A stretch of DNA of 64,000 bases from Bacillus thuringiensis (GTDB lineage: Bacteria > Bacillota > Bacilli > Bacillales > Bacillaceae_G). The translations under genes were made by a program, and so were the position numbers. Positions within the stretch are counted from its first letter, which is position 1; each line of letters opens with the position of its first letter. The DNA lies in NCBI RefSeq assembly GCF_014932895.1, contig NZ_JACYOF010000003.1, forward strand, positions 372,261 through 436,260. The letters are read 5' to 3'. Under the pieces are notes generated by a model, which saw only the letters and a program-made list of their open reading frames with translations, was not told the DNA's origin and searched no databases. Positions 38,122 through 45,930 of this stretch are shown here, in pieces.

Positions 38122-39213
38122 ATGGATTTTGAAATAAATTTTCTTTCCTTTTATGTTGTACAAGTAGAAGGAAAAGGTGAAGCAGTTGATAAACGCTACA
38201 AACATTTTCAAACTTTAGACGCTGAAGAATATGAAGATAGCTCCTTAAAAGAATTTTTGAATGGTGAATTATTAAAAATATCGAAGCGAAAAGTGGAACG
38301 TCACGCGAAAACAGAACAAGCCCCAACAAAGATTGGTCGCTTTATTGTAGAAGAAGGACACGAACTCGATTCAAACCCTCATTACAACCTATTTAATCGT
38401 ATTCGCTTTGCAGAGACGAAAGAAAACTTCAAAGATATGAGCGAACCTCTCGTTTATACATATCTTGACACAAGCGCTGTACGCGGTGGGGTATTTTTAA
38501 TCGCCCAAGCAAAACTACGCAAATACTTTGATGACCCATTCGTATTTGTTATGAAATGTGACTTCGAACCAAAAGTCGCTTCTATTTCAGATGAATCAAC
38601 ACTGATTCGTAACGTTGAAATGGCAATTACAACAAAGAATATGAAATCTATCCAATACCCATACATGCCTGAAGAAGGTATGGTCGAAGTAGGCGAACTA
38701 AAAATACACCAAGCATCACACGCTCGCTACTTTGAGGACTTCTTAAAATTCGTTGAGTACGAACGCTCTATGCCTGAAATTATGAAAACACAAGTAATGG
38801 ACATGGTATACGACCAAATTGAAGATGTATTTGAAGAAGGTACAGAAGAACGCGAACAATTCGACCAAGCAATGGAAGTATGGGCTGCCAGTCCAAAACG
38901 TGAAATTATGGAGCAATTTTCAACAGAAGAAGTAATGGAAGCTACCGCTCAGATTGTCGAGCACGCTCCTGAAGTGGAACTAAAGTTAAAAGCAGATCAT
39001 ATCTCTGTAAAGGCTCTGCTTGCTGATTTCGGAGATCTAATTCATATTGCGAAGGTTAATGACCGATATGTACTTATGATTGAAGCTGATACATTGACGT
39101 TTGAGAAAGGCTTCTCTCCTATTGAGTTCCTAAAGCCAGATGAATTACAAGATGTGATTGAGCGGATTGAGAATAAACAACAGTATAGCTATACCCCAGA
39201 AGAAATTGAATAA
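38122..39213 (+). CDS. DUF3900 domain protein
   Basis: 363 residues from ATG 38122, with AAGGTG 7 nt upstream; the GTG at 38113 is part of that site. Hydrophilic, cytosolic. Family features: NFLSFYVVQVEGKGEAVDKR, then FVFVMKCDFEPKVASISDE. No catalytic motif. DUF3900 is a Bacillus-restricted family of unknown function. Confidence 0.85.
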   Translation: MDFEINFLSFYVVQVEGKGEAVDKRYKHFQTLDAEEYEDSSLKEFLNGELLKISKRKVERHAKTEQAPTKIGRFIVEEGHELDSNPHYNLFNRIRFAETKENFKDMSEPLVYTYLDTSAVRGGVFLIAQAKLRKYFDDPFVFVMKCDFEPKVASISDESTLIRNVEMAITTKNMKSIQYPYMPEEGMVEVGELKIHQASHARYFEDFLKFVEYERSMPEIMKTQVMDMVYDQIEDVFEEGTEEREQFDQAMEVWAASPKREIMEQFSTEEVMEATAQIVEHAPEVELKLKADHISVKALLADFGDLIHIAKVNDRYVLMIEADTLTFEKGFSPIEFLKPDELQDVIERIENKQQYSYTPEEIE

Positions 39214-39781
39214 TGTAAAAAATGACTAATAAAGTGTTTAAAATAACAATTATGTGTCCACAAGCGTGACCACGTTCGTGACCATCCAGTACTAAAATTT
39301 TCGGTTCTAATTTTAAATAAATGCTGCCATATAACTATTTTTTACTGAGCGCTATTAATAAGCGCTCTTTTATTTTGGTCACATTTACATGTCTATTTTG
39401 TGGCCACTAAAAGGATATGGATACTAAAACCACTTATTTTATAGCATTTTACATTACTGACCAATCGAAAGTCTGACCACTTCCTTCTATTATATTTTCC
39501 TTCTGTACCACTCCTCATTTTACCGACAACTCTCTCAATAATCCAAGCTAACTTTAGCTCTTCTTTCCTAACTATGCAGCCGTAATTCCTCCTCGATTTA
39601 CCAATATATTGTCTAGTTATGTTCGCTTTAGCTTCTGCAACATATATTCAATCCCTTACCCCCTTCTAAAGGATATGTAATGAGAAATGGCTTTATTACA
39701 GGGTATGTGAAGGGTATTTTATTTAACGAAGGGGTTGAATTTATAGAGTTTGTGACCAATCTTGTGACCCAAATGTGACCG
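39214..39781. other. Intergenic region rich in TGACC motifs
   Basis: About 570 bp. It holds a terminator (39347-39374) and eight TGACC/GGTCA occurrences clustered near 39266-39278, 39377, 39457-39473 and 39751-39775. A 32-codon frame at 39680-39778 ending EFVTNLVTQM has AAAGGA upstream but no recognisable relative. Possibly the edge of decayed mobile DNA. Confidence 0.45.
39347..39374 (+). terminator. Terminator after DUF3900
   Basis: GAGCGCT-N7-AGCGCTC followed by TTTTATTTT. Confidence 0.85.
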
Positions 39782-40126
39782 CTATTTAAATAACAATTTG
39801 CTATTTGACATGATTATTTCCATGCGAATTCTCATTTCAGGTTCTGTACTATTTGGTAGAAAATCAGTGATCCACACGAGAATACTTTCATTCTCATCCT
39901 TTGCAAAAACTTGAAAAGAAGCATGATGATGAATTAAGTGTGGATTACTTCCTTCGACAACTGCATAAGAGAACTGATATGTTTCGGCATCAATCGAAAC
40001 AATCCGTTCACATACTACTCCTCCATTTGGAAAATATAGAATTCTATCATTACCGTCTAACTGGGTATCCAAAGTATACCCTGGTACAAACCGTTGATGT
40101 ACAGCACCAATATCAAAAGTGTTTTT
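39782..40126 (-). pseudogene. SRPBCC (polyketide cyclase/START-like) protein, N-terminus lost
   Basis: From FDIGAVHQRFVPGYTLD to the stop the sequence matches SRPBCC-fold proteins of the MxaD-like kind (GGVVCERIVSIDAETYQFSYAV, then SFQVFAKDE and WITDFLPNS). The first about 25 residues of the fold are replaced by 12 residues (MKKEKRIPVGTQ) from an IS6 transposase remnant in the same frame. The natural family length is about 145 residues. Confidence 0.75.
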
Positions 40127-40393
40127 TTGGGTACCTACCGGTATCCTTTTTTCTTTCTTCAACTGTTCGATAGTAATTGGATAAGCAAAATTCTAGTCGA
40201 TTGTTATAACACGAGGCATTGAAACATGAAAAGACTGCAAAGCTTTCTTGAAAAAGCAATTTGCAGTCTTTTGATTTCTAGATTTACTCAAATAAAAGTC
40301 AATCGTGTTTCCTTCAGAAGCAATGGTACGATCTAAATACATCCTTTGTCGTTTTACTTTTATATATGTTTCGTCCACTCTCCATGAGTTCGT
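40127..40393 (-). mobile_element. IS6-family (IS240-like) transposase remnant
   Basis: Frame with S-W-R-V-D-E-T-Y-I-K-V-K, then SEGNTIDFYLSKSRNQKTA, FFKKALQSFHVSMPRVITID, a TAG stop at 40193, then NFAYPITIEQLKKEKRIPVGTQ. This covers about 88 residues of the DDE core of IS6-type transposases, including the first and second acidic positions. The 5' and 3' parts and the terminal repeats are missing. Confidence 0.85.
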
Positions 40394-40422
40394 TTATTTG
40401 AGAAGACATACGTTTCAGACAA

Positions 40423-40469
40423 TTGAACTACCCCCACTTTCACTTCGTTTAAAAGTTGGGGTAGTTCAA
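40423..40469. repeat. Hairpin TTGAACTACCCC / GGGGTAGTTCAA
   Basis: Perfect 12-bp arms around a 23-nt loop, next to the IS6 remnant. The left arm plus loop reappears at about 48314-48340, next to the other IS6 vestige. Confidence 0.6.
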
Positions 40470-40571
40470 CTCTAGTTTTTGTAAAATGTTTGATCATTTT
40501 TCTTCTATGTTCTTCAACTAAAGCCTCCATTAGTGTAAGTACATTCCTTGACAATTTCTCGTTGTAAATAT

Positions 40572-40595
40572 AAAAGGGCTACCTCAGTAGCCCTT
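40572..40595 (-). terminator. Terminator of metQ
   Basis: AAGGGCTAC / GTAGCCCTT stem followed by TTTATATT on the minus strand. Confidence 0.8.
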
Positions 40596-40666
40596 AATAA
40601 AATAATTAATTTTCATCAGTTATAAAATCCGTAGCTGTAAAGAGCACAATTCCTTAGTTTCCAAAG

Positions 40667-41473
40667 TTATTCTTTTACAGGAATAACTGCACCGTTATAT
40701 TCTTTATTAATAAAGTCTTCAATTTCTTTCGAATGCAATACTTCTACAAGTGCTTTAATTTCTTTCTTGTCTTTGTCACCTTTACGAACTGCAACTACGT
40801 TTACATATGGAGAATCCTTACCTTCAATCGCGATTGCATCTTTCCTTGGATTTAATTTTACATCAATTGCATAGTTAGCATTAATTAAAATAGCATCGCC
40901 TTCTTTATTTTTATACATTTGTGTTAATAAACCAGGCTCAATGTCTGTTTTAAATTTCAAATTCTTTGGATTTTCTGCAATATCTTTTACGGTTGCTTTT
41001 ACAGGGTCTATACCATCTTTAATTTTCAAAATACCTTCTTTTTGTAAAATCGCTAAACCACGTCCTTGATCAGTAATTGCATTACTCATAATAATTGTTG
41101 CACCATCTGGAAGCTCTTTTAGGTTTTTATATTTTTGAGAATATAAACCGATTGGTTCAATGTGTATTTTTCCAGCTACTTCAAAATCATATTTTTTGTC
41201 TTTCATTTCTTTCTCCAAGTATGGAATACCTTGGAAATAGTTTGCATCTAATTCTTTATTCGCTAATGATTTATTTGGTAATACGTAGTCTTGGAATTTT
41301 TTAATTTCTAGTTTTACACCTTTTTTCTCAAGTAATGGTTTTGCTTTTTCCAAAATAACTGCATGCGGTACATTAGAAGCACCAACAACAAGCTTATCTT
41401 CACTTTTTCCTCCACAAGCAGTTAAACCAAAAATAGCCGTTGTAATAAGTCCTGATAGTAATAGTTTTTTCAT
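40667..41473 (-). CDS. metQ: Methionine-binding lipoprotein MetQ
   Basis: 268 residues with lipobox LTAC near residue 20. NlpA/MetQ family: VGASNVPHAVILEKAKPLL, DYVLPNKSLANKELDANYFQ and IHIEPIGLYSQKYKNL. It captures D/L-methionine for the MetNI importer. Here metN is absent and metI is decayed, so it must work with another MetNI or be idle. It lies under the second S-box riboswitch. Confidence 0.92.
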   Translation of the reverse strand: MKKLLLSGLITTAIFGLTACGGKSEDKLVVGASNVPHAVILEKAKPLLEKKGVKLEIKKFQDYVLPNKSLANKELDANYFQGIPYLEKEMKDKKYDFEVAGKIHIEPIGLYSQKYKNLKELPDGATIIMSNAITDQGRGLAILQKEGILKIKDGIDPVKATVKDIAENPKNLKFKTDIEPGLLTQMYKNKEGDAILINANYAIDVKLNPRKDAIAIEGKDSPYVNVVAVRKGDKDKKEIKALVEVLHSKEIEDFINKEYNGAVIPVKE

Positions 41474-41518
41474 GTTGTAAACACCCTTCTTCTTTTATGT
41501 ATTTATTTTTTTATCAAT

Positions 41519-41880
41519 TCACGTTGTAACAAAATTAATAATCCATTTGATTAGAAAAACAATAGGTAATACACAAATTGTTTCAATGATTGTCACATCG
41601 TTATTCCTGCACTGAAGTCCTTCTAACAATCAATTCTCCCTTTTCTACCAGCACTGATAACATCTATAGTCGTTATGCTGTACCACTACTAGTACTAGTA
41701 AGGATTTTAGAATTAATACCTTCCCAATAATCGTGCTTATTTTGCTCCTATTGCTTTTACAGCTCCTAGCATTAAAGCTGGCAGTTCTACCCTTACCCCA
41801 GGGATAATTTTCATAAACGGGATCAATAAATATTACTGCACATGGACTGTATAAATCGCTCTGTTTCCTCCCAGAAAACC
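41519..41880 (-). pseudogene. Decayed metI (methionine ABC permease)
   Basis: Recognisable pieces in shifting frames: IPFMKIIPGVR, AVKAIGAK, STIIGKVLI-L-SLLVLV, ITTIDVIS, and the C-terminal NNDVTIIETICVL-IVFLIKW ending TGA at 41519, 46 nt before metQ. The order and spacing follow MetI. At least two frameshifts and stops. The preceding metN gene expected after the S-box is absent. Confidence 0.6.
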
Positions 41881-41901
41881 CTTCACTTTCATTCGAACAA
41901 T

Positions 41902-42078
41902 AAAAAACCTTTCTGCCTTTAGAATGAGCAGAAAGGTTTGTATGCATATATCAACAGGATCCCTTCCTCTCATCTCTCAAAGCATTTGCTTTGCAGGAAT
42001 TAGCACCATTTCAATATAAAAATTGATGGTTGCTGGGTTTCACAGGGCACAGTCCCTCCACCTCTCTGGATAAGAGAA
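41902..42078 (-). ncRNA. SAM-I (S-box) riboswitch ahead of the met remnant operon
   Basis: Minus strand: CTCTTATCCAGAGAGGTGG, AGGGACTGTGCCC, GAAACCCAGCAACC, GGTGCTAATTCCTGCAAAGC and GAGAGATGAGAGG form a complete S-box core at about 41964-42078. The terminator AACCTTTCTGC / GCAGAAAGGTT plus TTTTTTA lies at 41902-41939. All parts look intact although the operon behind it has decayed. Confidence 0.93.
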
Positions 42079-42361
42079 ATCAGATTTAATTTTCATCTGA
42101 TTCAAAATTTATTAAATTATCTATATTTTATAAATTGAATTCTATCAATATAATCTCGTTATGTCAATAAGCGTTTATGCAAAAAACAAAACTTCAATAT
42201 ACTATCTTGATGGGTGTGTGGTAGTCCTTCTTATAAATCCATCAATCAAAACCACTTATTTTATCTTTAGATTCATTGTTATACAGTTGCACGGTAATAC
42301 TAAAGGGTTCGACCCAAACCTTCATATGTTAAATGTATCTCCTTTTCTTCATCCTCCTTCA

Positions 42362-42387
42362 AAATAAAAAGCACCCGAATGGATGCC
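42362..42387 (-). terminator. Terminator of the small acidic-protein gene
   Basis: GCATCC-ATTC-GGGTGC stem then TTTTTATTTT on the minus strand. Confidence 0.65.
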
Positions 42388-42397
42388 TAGATTAAAT

Positions 42398-42565
42398 TTA
42401 TTCATTATCAATATCTCTACTCTCATCATTATCTGATTTCGGGTCTAACAAGCTTCCTATATCAGGCGGCATAGTTAACTCTATACCAGCTACGGGTTGA
42501 TTATCCTCATTAAAATAATACTTCTTTATCTTACTCGATTCTTCATTTTTCTTATTTTCACTCAT
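42398..42565 (-). CDS. Small acidic hydrophilic protein
   Basis: 55 residues from the ATG of MSENKKNEESSK, with AGGCGGGG 5 nt upstream. Acidic C-terminus (LLDPKSDNDESRDIDNE), central YYFNEDNQPVAGIELTMPP. No signal or membrane segment. The well-placed ribosome site and a terminator directly behind it argue for a real gene. Not recognised. Confidence 0.55.
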   Translation of the reverse strand: MSENKKNEESSKIKKYYFNEDNQPVAGIELTMPPDIGSLLDPKSDNDESRDIDNE

Positions 42566-42935
42566 ATTACCCCGCCTTTTATGTATGATATTAAACGCTT
42601 TACTTAATATGTTCATTGAGAAAGATAATATACTACTTTTTCAATTCTCACACGCCCTATACAACTCTTGCTTGAACTAATAGAAACATAGCTTGTCCAC
42701 TTTAGACACGACACTTTTTCCTACATTTGAATTGTTTCGTTCCACTCGAGTGCAAAATGAACGAATACGTTTCTCCCTGTATCACCAGATTTCTTGGATT
42801 TAAAGCCACTTTCCCTTTTAAGCTGATATAGTCCTTAAGATCTTCTTAAACCTGTGTAATTACAGTTGGAATTTCATTCTGTTTGACACATATCCCCCAG
42901 GCTATCTGGAAATGATAAAAGATGAGGTGAGTGAC
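42566..42935. other. Intergenic region, possibly degenerate
   Basis: 370 bp. One stretch (42721-42825, minus strand) loosely recalls a cold-shock-domain protein (N-V-F-V-H-F) but is too degenerate to call. Nothing else was seen. Confidence 0.35.
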
Positions 42936-43259
42936 ATGAAGGATAAAATATTAGAATTAGTACCAGAATCGGTAAAAAAATTACTCCAGAAAAAAGTTAA
43001 AGATGGAAACCGATGCCTCATTGATTTGGTTTTGGATGATGCAACTGCTTATGGATTTGAACCGGAGCAAGTTGTCCCCTGTATCATGGCGGGTTATTAT
43101 GTTTATGAATCCACTACCTATCCCAGTGAAATGGAGGAAGAATGTAAGCTGAGCTTGGTTTTTCATGCGGCCAATCGCTCGGCAATGAAGCTTCTGTCTT
43201 ATGGGAAGTATAAGGCGAAACAATCTGAAGGTGGGTGGATGAGATATACAAATCCATAA
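42936..43259 (+). CDS. Uncharacterised 107-residue cytosolic protein
   Basis: From ATG 42936 with GAGGTGAG 6 nt upstream; the ATG at 42912 lacks one. Begins MKDKILELVPESVKKLLQ and contains RCLIDLVLDDATAYGFEPEQ, EMEEECKLSLVFHAAN and GGWMRYTNP. Amphipathic helices, three cysteines, no signal. Not recognised. The GC content is higher than its surroundings, suggesting separate acquisition; convergent with the mer-like remnant. Confidence 0.6.
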   Translation: MKDKILELVPESVKKLLQKKVKDGNRCLIDLVLDDATAYGFEPEQVVPCIMAGYYVYESTTYPSEMEEECKLSLVFHAANRSAMKLLSYGKYKAKQSEGGWMRYTNP

Positions 43260-43377
43260 GGTTTACCTAACATACACTAACTAGCTTGGTGAGCATGGGA
43301 CACCGTCACATGCCCATCAACTTAAAATCTTGAAATATCCCTAAGTATTTGGGTGAAAAAAGCAACATTTAGGTTCC

Positions 43378-43836
43378 TTATGACATTTTCCTAATATAAC
43401 TTGTAACATTGCCTAAACAACAACTACCTTGTGGATTGTTTACTTCACAACCACATCGGTTTTCTTTTATGTTTTCGCGAATATGCTCTACTGGGTTAGG
43501 AGTAAGTCCATTTTCCACATATTGTTTGATTTTTTCTTTTGTCCAATCAAAACAATAACAAATTGGTGTAGTTGCTGAGTCATCTTTTTGATGTACAGCT
43601 ACCTTTATGGCAGATATAAAGTATTTTTTATTATTCGTATCATAATAGACTACATCACAATCTTCGTTTGAACAAAAATAGTGATTGTCTTTAGCATTTA
43701 ATGTTTCTAATGCAGATGGTTTAAGCAATGATTTTAGTGTAATCAACTTTACATTCATTGCTTTATTTTTACATGATGGACAATGACCATTATGTTCACT
43801 TTTTATTGCTTCAAGGTTACTACAACAATCTTCCAT
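43378..43836 (-). CDS. Putative iron-sulfur/zinc metallochaperone (CopZ N-domain-like) in a mer-type operon
   Basis: 152 residues. Cysteine-rich: CPSCKNK, CSNEDCDVVYYD, TPICYCFDWTKEKI and CGCEVNNPQGSCCLGNV, the pattern of CopZ-type [2Fe-2S] plus zinc domains found in B. cereus-group mercury operons. 29 nt after the merR pseudogene on the same strand and under the same promoter. Probably handles a thiophilic metal; merA and merT are absent from this window. Confidence 0.75.
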   Translation of the reverse strand: MEDCCSNLEAIKSEHNGHCPSCKNKAMNVKLITLKSLLKPSALETLNAKDNHYFCSNEDCDVVYYDTNNKKYFISAIKVAVHQKDDSATTPICYCFDWTKEKIKQYVENGLTPNPVEHIRENIKENRCGCEVNNPQGSCCLGNVTSYIRKMS

Positions 43837-43865
43837 TATTCTTCCACCTTTATAATTTATTATTT

Positions 43866-44288
43866 TTATACATATTCTTCTGCTTTCTTTTCTGAATGCA
43901 TTAAAGTTTCAATAATAGGACATTCGTAAATATCTTTGCTTTCGGGACATCTTTCTTTAAGGCCTATCAACATTTGTTTAATTTTTTCAAGGTCTTGAAT
44001 TTTACGTTGGATGTCCTCTAATTTTAAAACAGTGAAATCATATATGTCACAGCACTTTGCTTCATTGCGATCGACAACCCCTAGCAATTTGTCAATTTCA
44101 TTTAAGGTAAACCCCAATTCCTGCATCCGTTTTATGAAATTCAAACGATCTACCATTTACAGGGAATACATTCGGTATCCTTCTTCGGAACGTTTAGGCT
44201 CTGAAATTAAGCCTAAACGTTCATAGTATCGAATGGTCTCCTTGTTAACGCCACACTTTTCAGCCAGTTCTCCAATAAGATATTGCAT
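43866..44288 (-). pseudogene. merR: merR (Hg(II)-type regulator) with one internal stop
   Basis: ATG 44288 with GAGGTGA upstream; 141 codons in one uninterrupted frame except TAA at codon 44 (44157-44159). The N-part has the [23 protein letters not shown]. After the stop, MVDRLNFIKRMQELGFTLNE continues, with the three Hg ligands in AKCCD, ERCPES and YECPII. A restart at the ATG right after the stop would give the dimerisation/metal domain without DNA binding. Confidence 0.9.
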
Positions 44289-44306
44289 CAATCTCACCTC
44301 ATATAA

Positions 44307-44338
44307 AGTATAAACCCTGTACCATAGTACAGGGTCAA
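44307..44338 (-). promoter_or_regulatory. mer-type promoter/operator
   Basis: TTGACC (44333-44338) and TATACT (44307-44312) are separated by 20 bp (19 if TTATAC is used), the overlong spacer typical of MerR promoters. The spacer is filled by the perfect dyad ACCCTGTAC-N4-GTACAGGGT (44314-44335). Confidence 0.88.
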
Positions 44339-44423
44339 GGAAAGTATTATTTACTATATTATCGATTTACTTTCTTAAAATAAACTGTCATTTTTCAACA
44401 ATATGGCCCGATTGCGGAATAAG

Positions 44424-44454
44424 AAAAAATCCTGCACATCAATACAGGATTTTT
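44424..44454 (-). terminator. Terminator after the small secreted-protein gene
   Basis: AAAAATCCTG / CAGGATTTTT hairpin, also upstream of the mer promoter and able to insulate it. Confidence 0.6.
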
Positions 44455-44644
44455 AATCAAACTTTATTATAAACAATTAGTCTTTTTTATAAATTATCAA
44501 ACTTTGTTTTAAAGCCACATATGAATTGAATACCGCGTGTTATACTCTTATAACTTCGTACGATATTTATTGGATATAGATTGAAGTTCTCATTGTATTA
44601 AATGGGACGTTAATAGATGTTTTTTGGTATTCAAATGTTCCTTG

Positions 44645-44992
44645 CTAATGCCCAGAAGCATCCCATTTATAATACCAGCCAACGATTGGTTTTCCGCCAA
44701 TTATCGTTGAACCGATGCTTTTTACAGCTGAACCATTCATTTTTGCAAATGGGTTTTGACCGTATCCCATTTCTTTCGTGGTAATATATAAGTATTTTCC
44801 CCCGTGATTACGTGTTGTACTAAAGCTGTTTGGATTAATCGTTTCTACTCCGCCTTGCTCTGTTTCTACTTGTACAACGTTTAGTGAAGACAATGGTGCT
44901 GCAGGTTCAGCAGAAGCCTCTGTTGCCATTCCTAATCCAATGAACACGGTAATTGCTAACGATGAAATGCCTAGTGCTGCTTTTTTAAACAT
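44645..44992 (-). CDS. Small secreted protein of unknown function
   Basis: 115 residues from the ATG of MFKKAALGI, with GGAAGGGG upstream. Signal peptide ends near TEASA (residue 27). The mature part of about 88 residues includes GGVETINPNSFSTTRNHGG, YLYITTKEMGYGQNPFAKM and IVGWYYKWDASGH. It resembles small exported B. cereus-group proteins; no family function known. Confidence 0.7.
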   Translation of the reverse strand: MFKKAALGISSLAITVFIGLGMATEASAEPAAPLSSLNVVQVETEQGGVETINPNSFSTTRNHGGKYLYITTKEMGYGQNPFAKMNGSAVKSIGSTIIGGKPIVGWYYKWDASGH

Positions 44993-45330
44993 AAAAACAT
45001 CCCCTTCCATCTATTGTTTTCTCTCTCACTGCTAATATAATTCTATTACCTTTATATGCAAATACACAGGAGCTGTAGAAATAATAGAGGGAATATTCTA
45101 TTTTATGTCTCTACAATATTATCAAATTCAATTGGATTTTCACAGTGAAAAACAAGATACCTATTACAAGAACATACAAATGTTACTATTATTAGAATGT
45201 AAATATTTTAAAGGATTTACTGGCTAAGAGGAGATTCACGTGGATATAATATGCAGCATTCATTACAAGTCTATATACGTTACTGTATTATCAAATTTCT
45301 AAAAAATACGAACAGGATCATATAGCGTAT

Positions 45331-45543
45331 GTGGATCCTTTTTTACCCTATGAACCAATCTGGCTATTTCTGTGCTTCATAAGTCCGTTCCTTACTATGG
45401 CTATTACTTATTTGGGAAAAATACAAAACGAAGAAAAGAAAAAAACGGGAGGAAAAGAAGAAAATCCATGGATGTATGGGATAAGTACCATTATAATCAT
45501 TCTCACTGTTTTTCTATATCTGAGCCAAGTTTGGAAATCATGA
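45331..45543 (+). CDS. Small membrane protein, likely 5'-frameshifted
   Basis: 70 residues from GTG 45331 with two membrane helices (IWLFLCFISPFLTMAITY and YGISTIIIILTVFLYLSQV). The same frame extends upstream to 45250 as YAAFITSLYTLLYYQISKKYEQ, another helix, without a start. A GTG with GGAGA upstream at 45240 is one base out of frame. A one-base indel near 45245 has probably broken a gene of about 100 residues. Confidence 0.5.
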   Translation: MDPFLPYEPIWLFLCFISPFLTMAITYLGKIQNEEKKKTGGKEENPWMYGISTIIIILTVFLYLSQVWKS

Positions 45544-45588
45544 TTTAGAAACTGTAAACTGTCCTTTTGCTAAGATGAGTAATGTATC

Positions 45589-45610
45589 AATCATGCAATA
45601 TTGCATGATT
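45589..45610. repeat. Perfect 22-bp palindrome without spacer
   Basis: AATCATGCAAT immediately followed by its exact complement. It could be an operator or a cruciform; the T-run after it is weak for a terminator. Confidence 0.5.
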
Positions 45611-45740
45611 TCATTTAGATGTATTGATGTATAATAAAAAAGAACTAATCAACATTTTTCTTTTAAGTTAGTATATCAATCCCAAACTAACTACCTAACG
45701 AACTCTAGAAAACGTATCTTAAATCATCTTAAGAAGTACA

Positions 45741-45765
45741 AAAGGCGCCCATGTAGGCGGCTTTT
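45741..45765. terminator. Hairpin AAAGGCGCC / GGCGGCTTTT
   Basis: Short GC stem with A/T tails, 5 bp from a second terminator. Confidence 0.5.
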
Positions 45766-45769
45766 GTAT

Positions 45770-45802
45770 AAAAAACACCTTATAGCATATAAGGTGTTTT
45801 TT
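45770..45802. terminator. Strong bidirectional terminator
   Basis: AAAAAACACCTTATA / TATAAGGTGTTTTTT perfect stem. Confidence 0.85.
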
Positions 45803-45930
45803 ATATTTCAGCTTTTTAGAAATCCACTTAATCGAAAAGATTATTTATTGCATGTAATTCGTGCTAATCATGATGAATGTAACTCTTTTGGAGAAACCCT
45901 ACATATAGCGTTCATGTAGCACTTTGTACG

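Larger units (their letters stand above)
45544..45930. other. Intergenic region with palindrome and two hairpins
   Basis: 387 bp; contains the 22-bp palindrome at 45589-45610 and hairpins at 45741-45765 and 45770-45802. No coding sequence. Confidence 0.6.

Noticed and set aside
41645-41947. 100-codon minus-strand frame upstream of metQ
   Set aside because: It starts inside the S-box terminator and runs through the metI rubble in mixed frames; no ribosome site and no protein-like N-terminus.
42721-42825. Minus-strand stretch resembling a cold-shock domain (GFKSKK, NVFVHF)
   Set aside because: Only two short motifs fit, with no start and a poor remainder; too weak to call a csp pseudogene.
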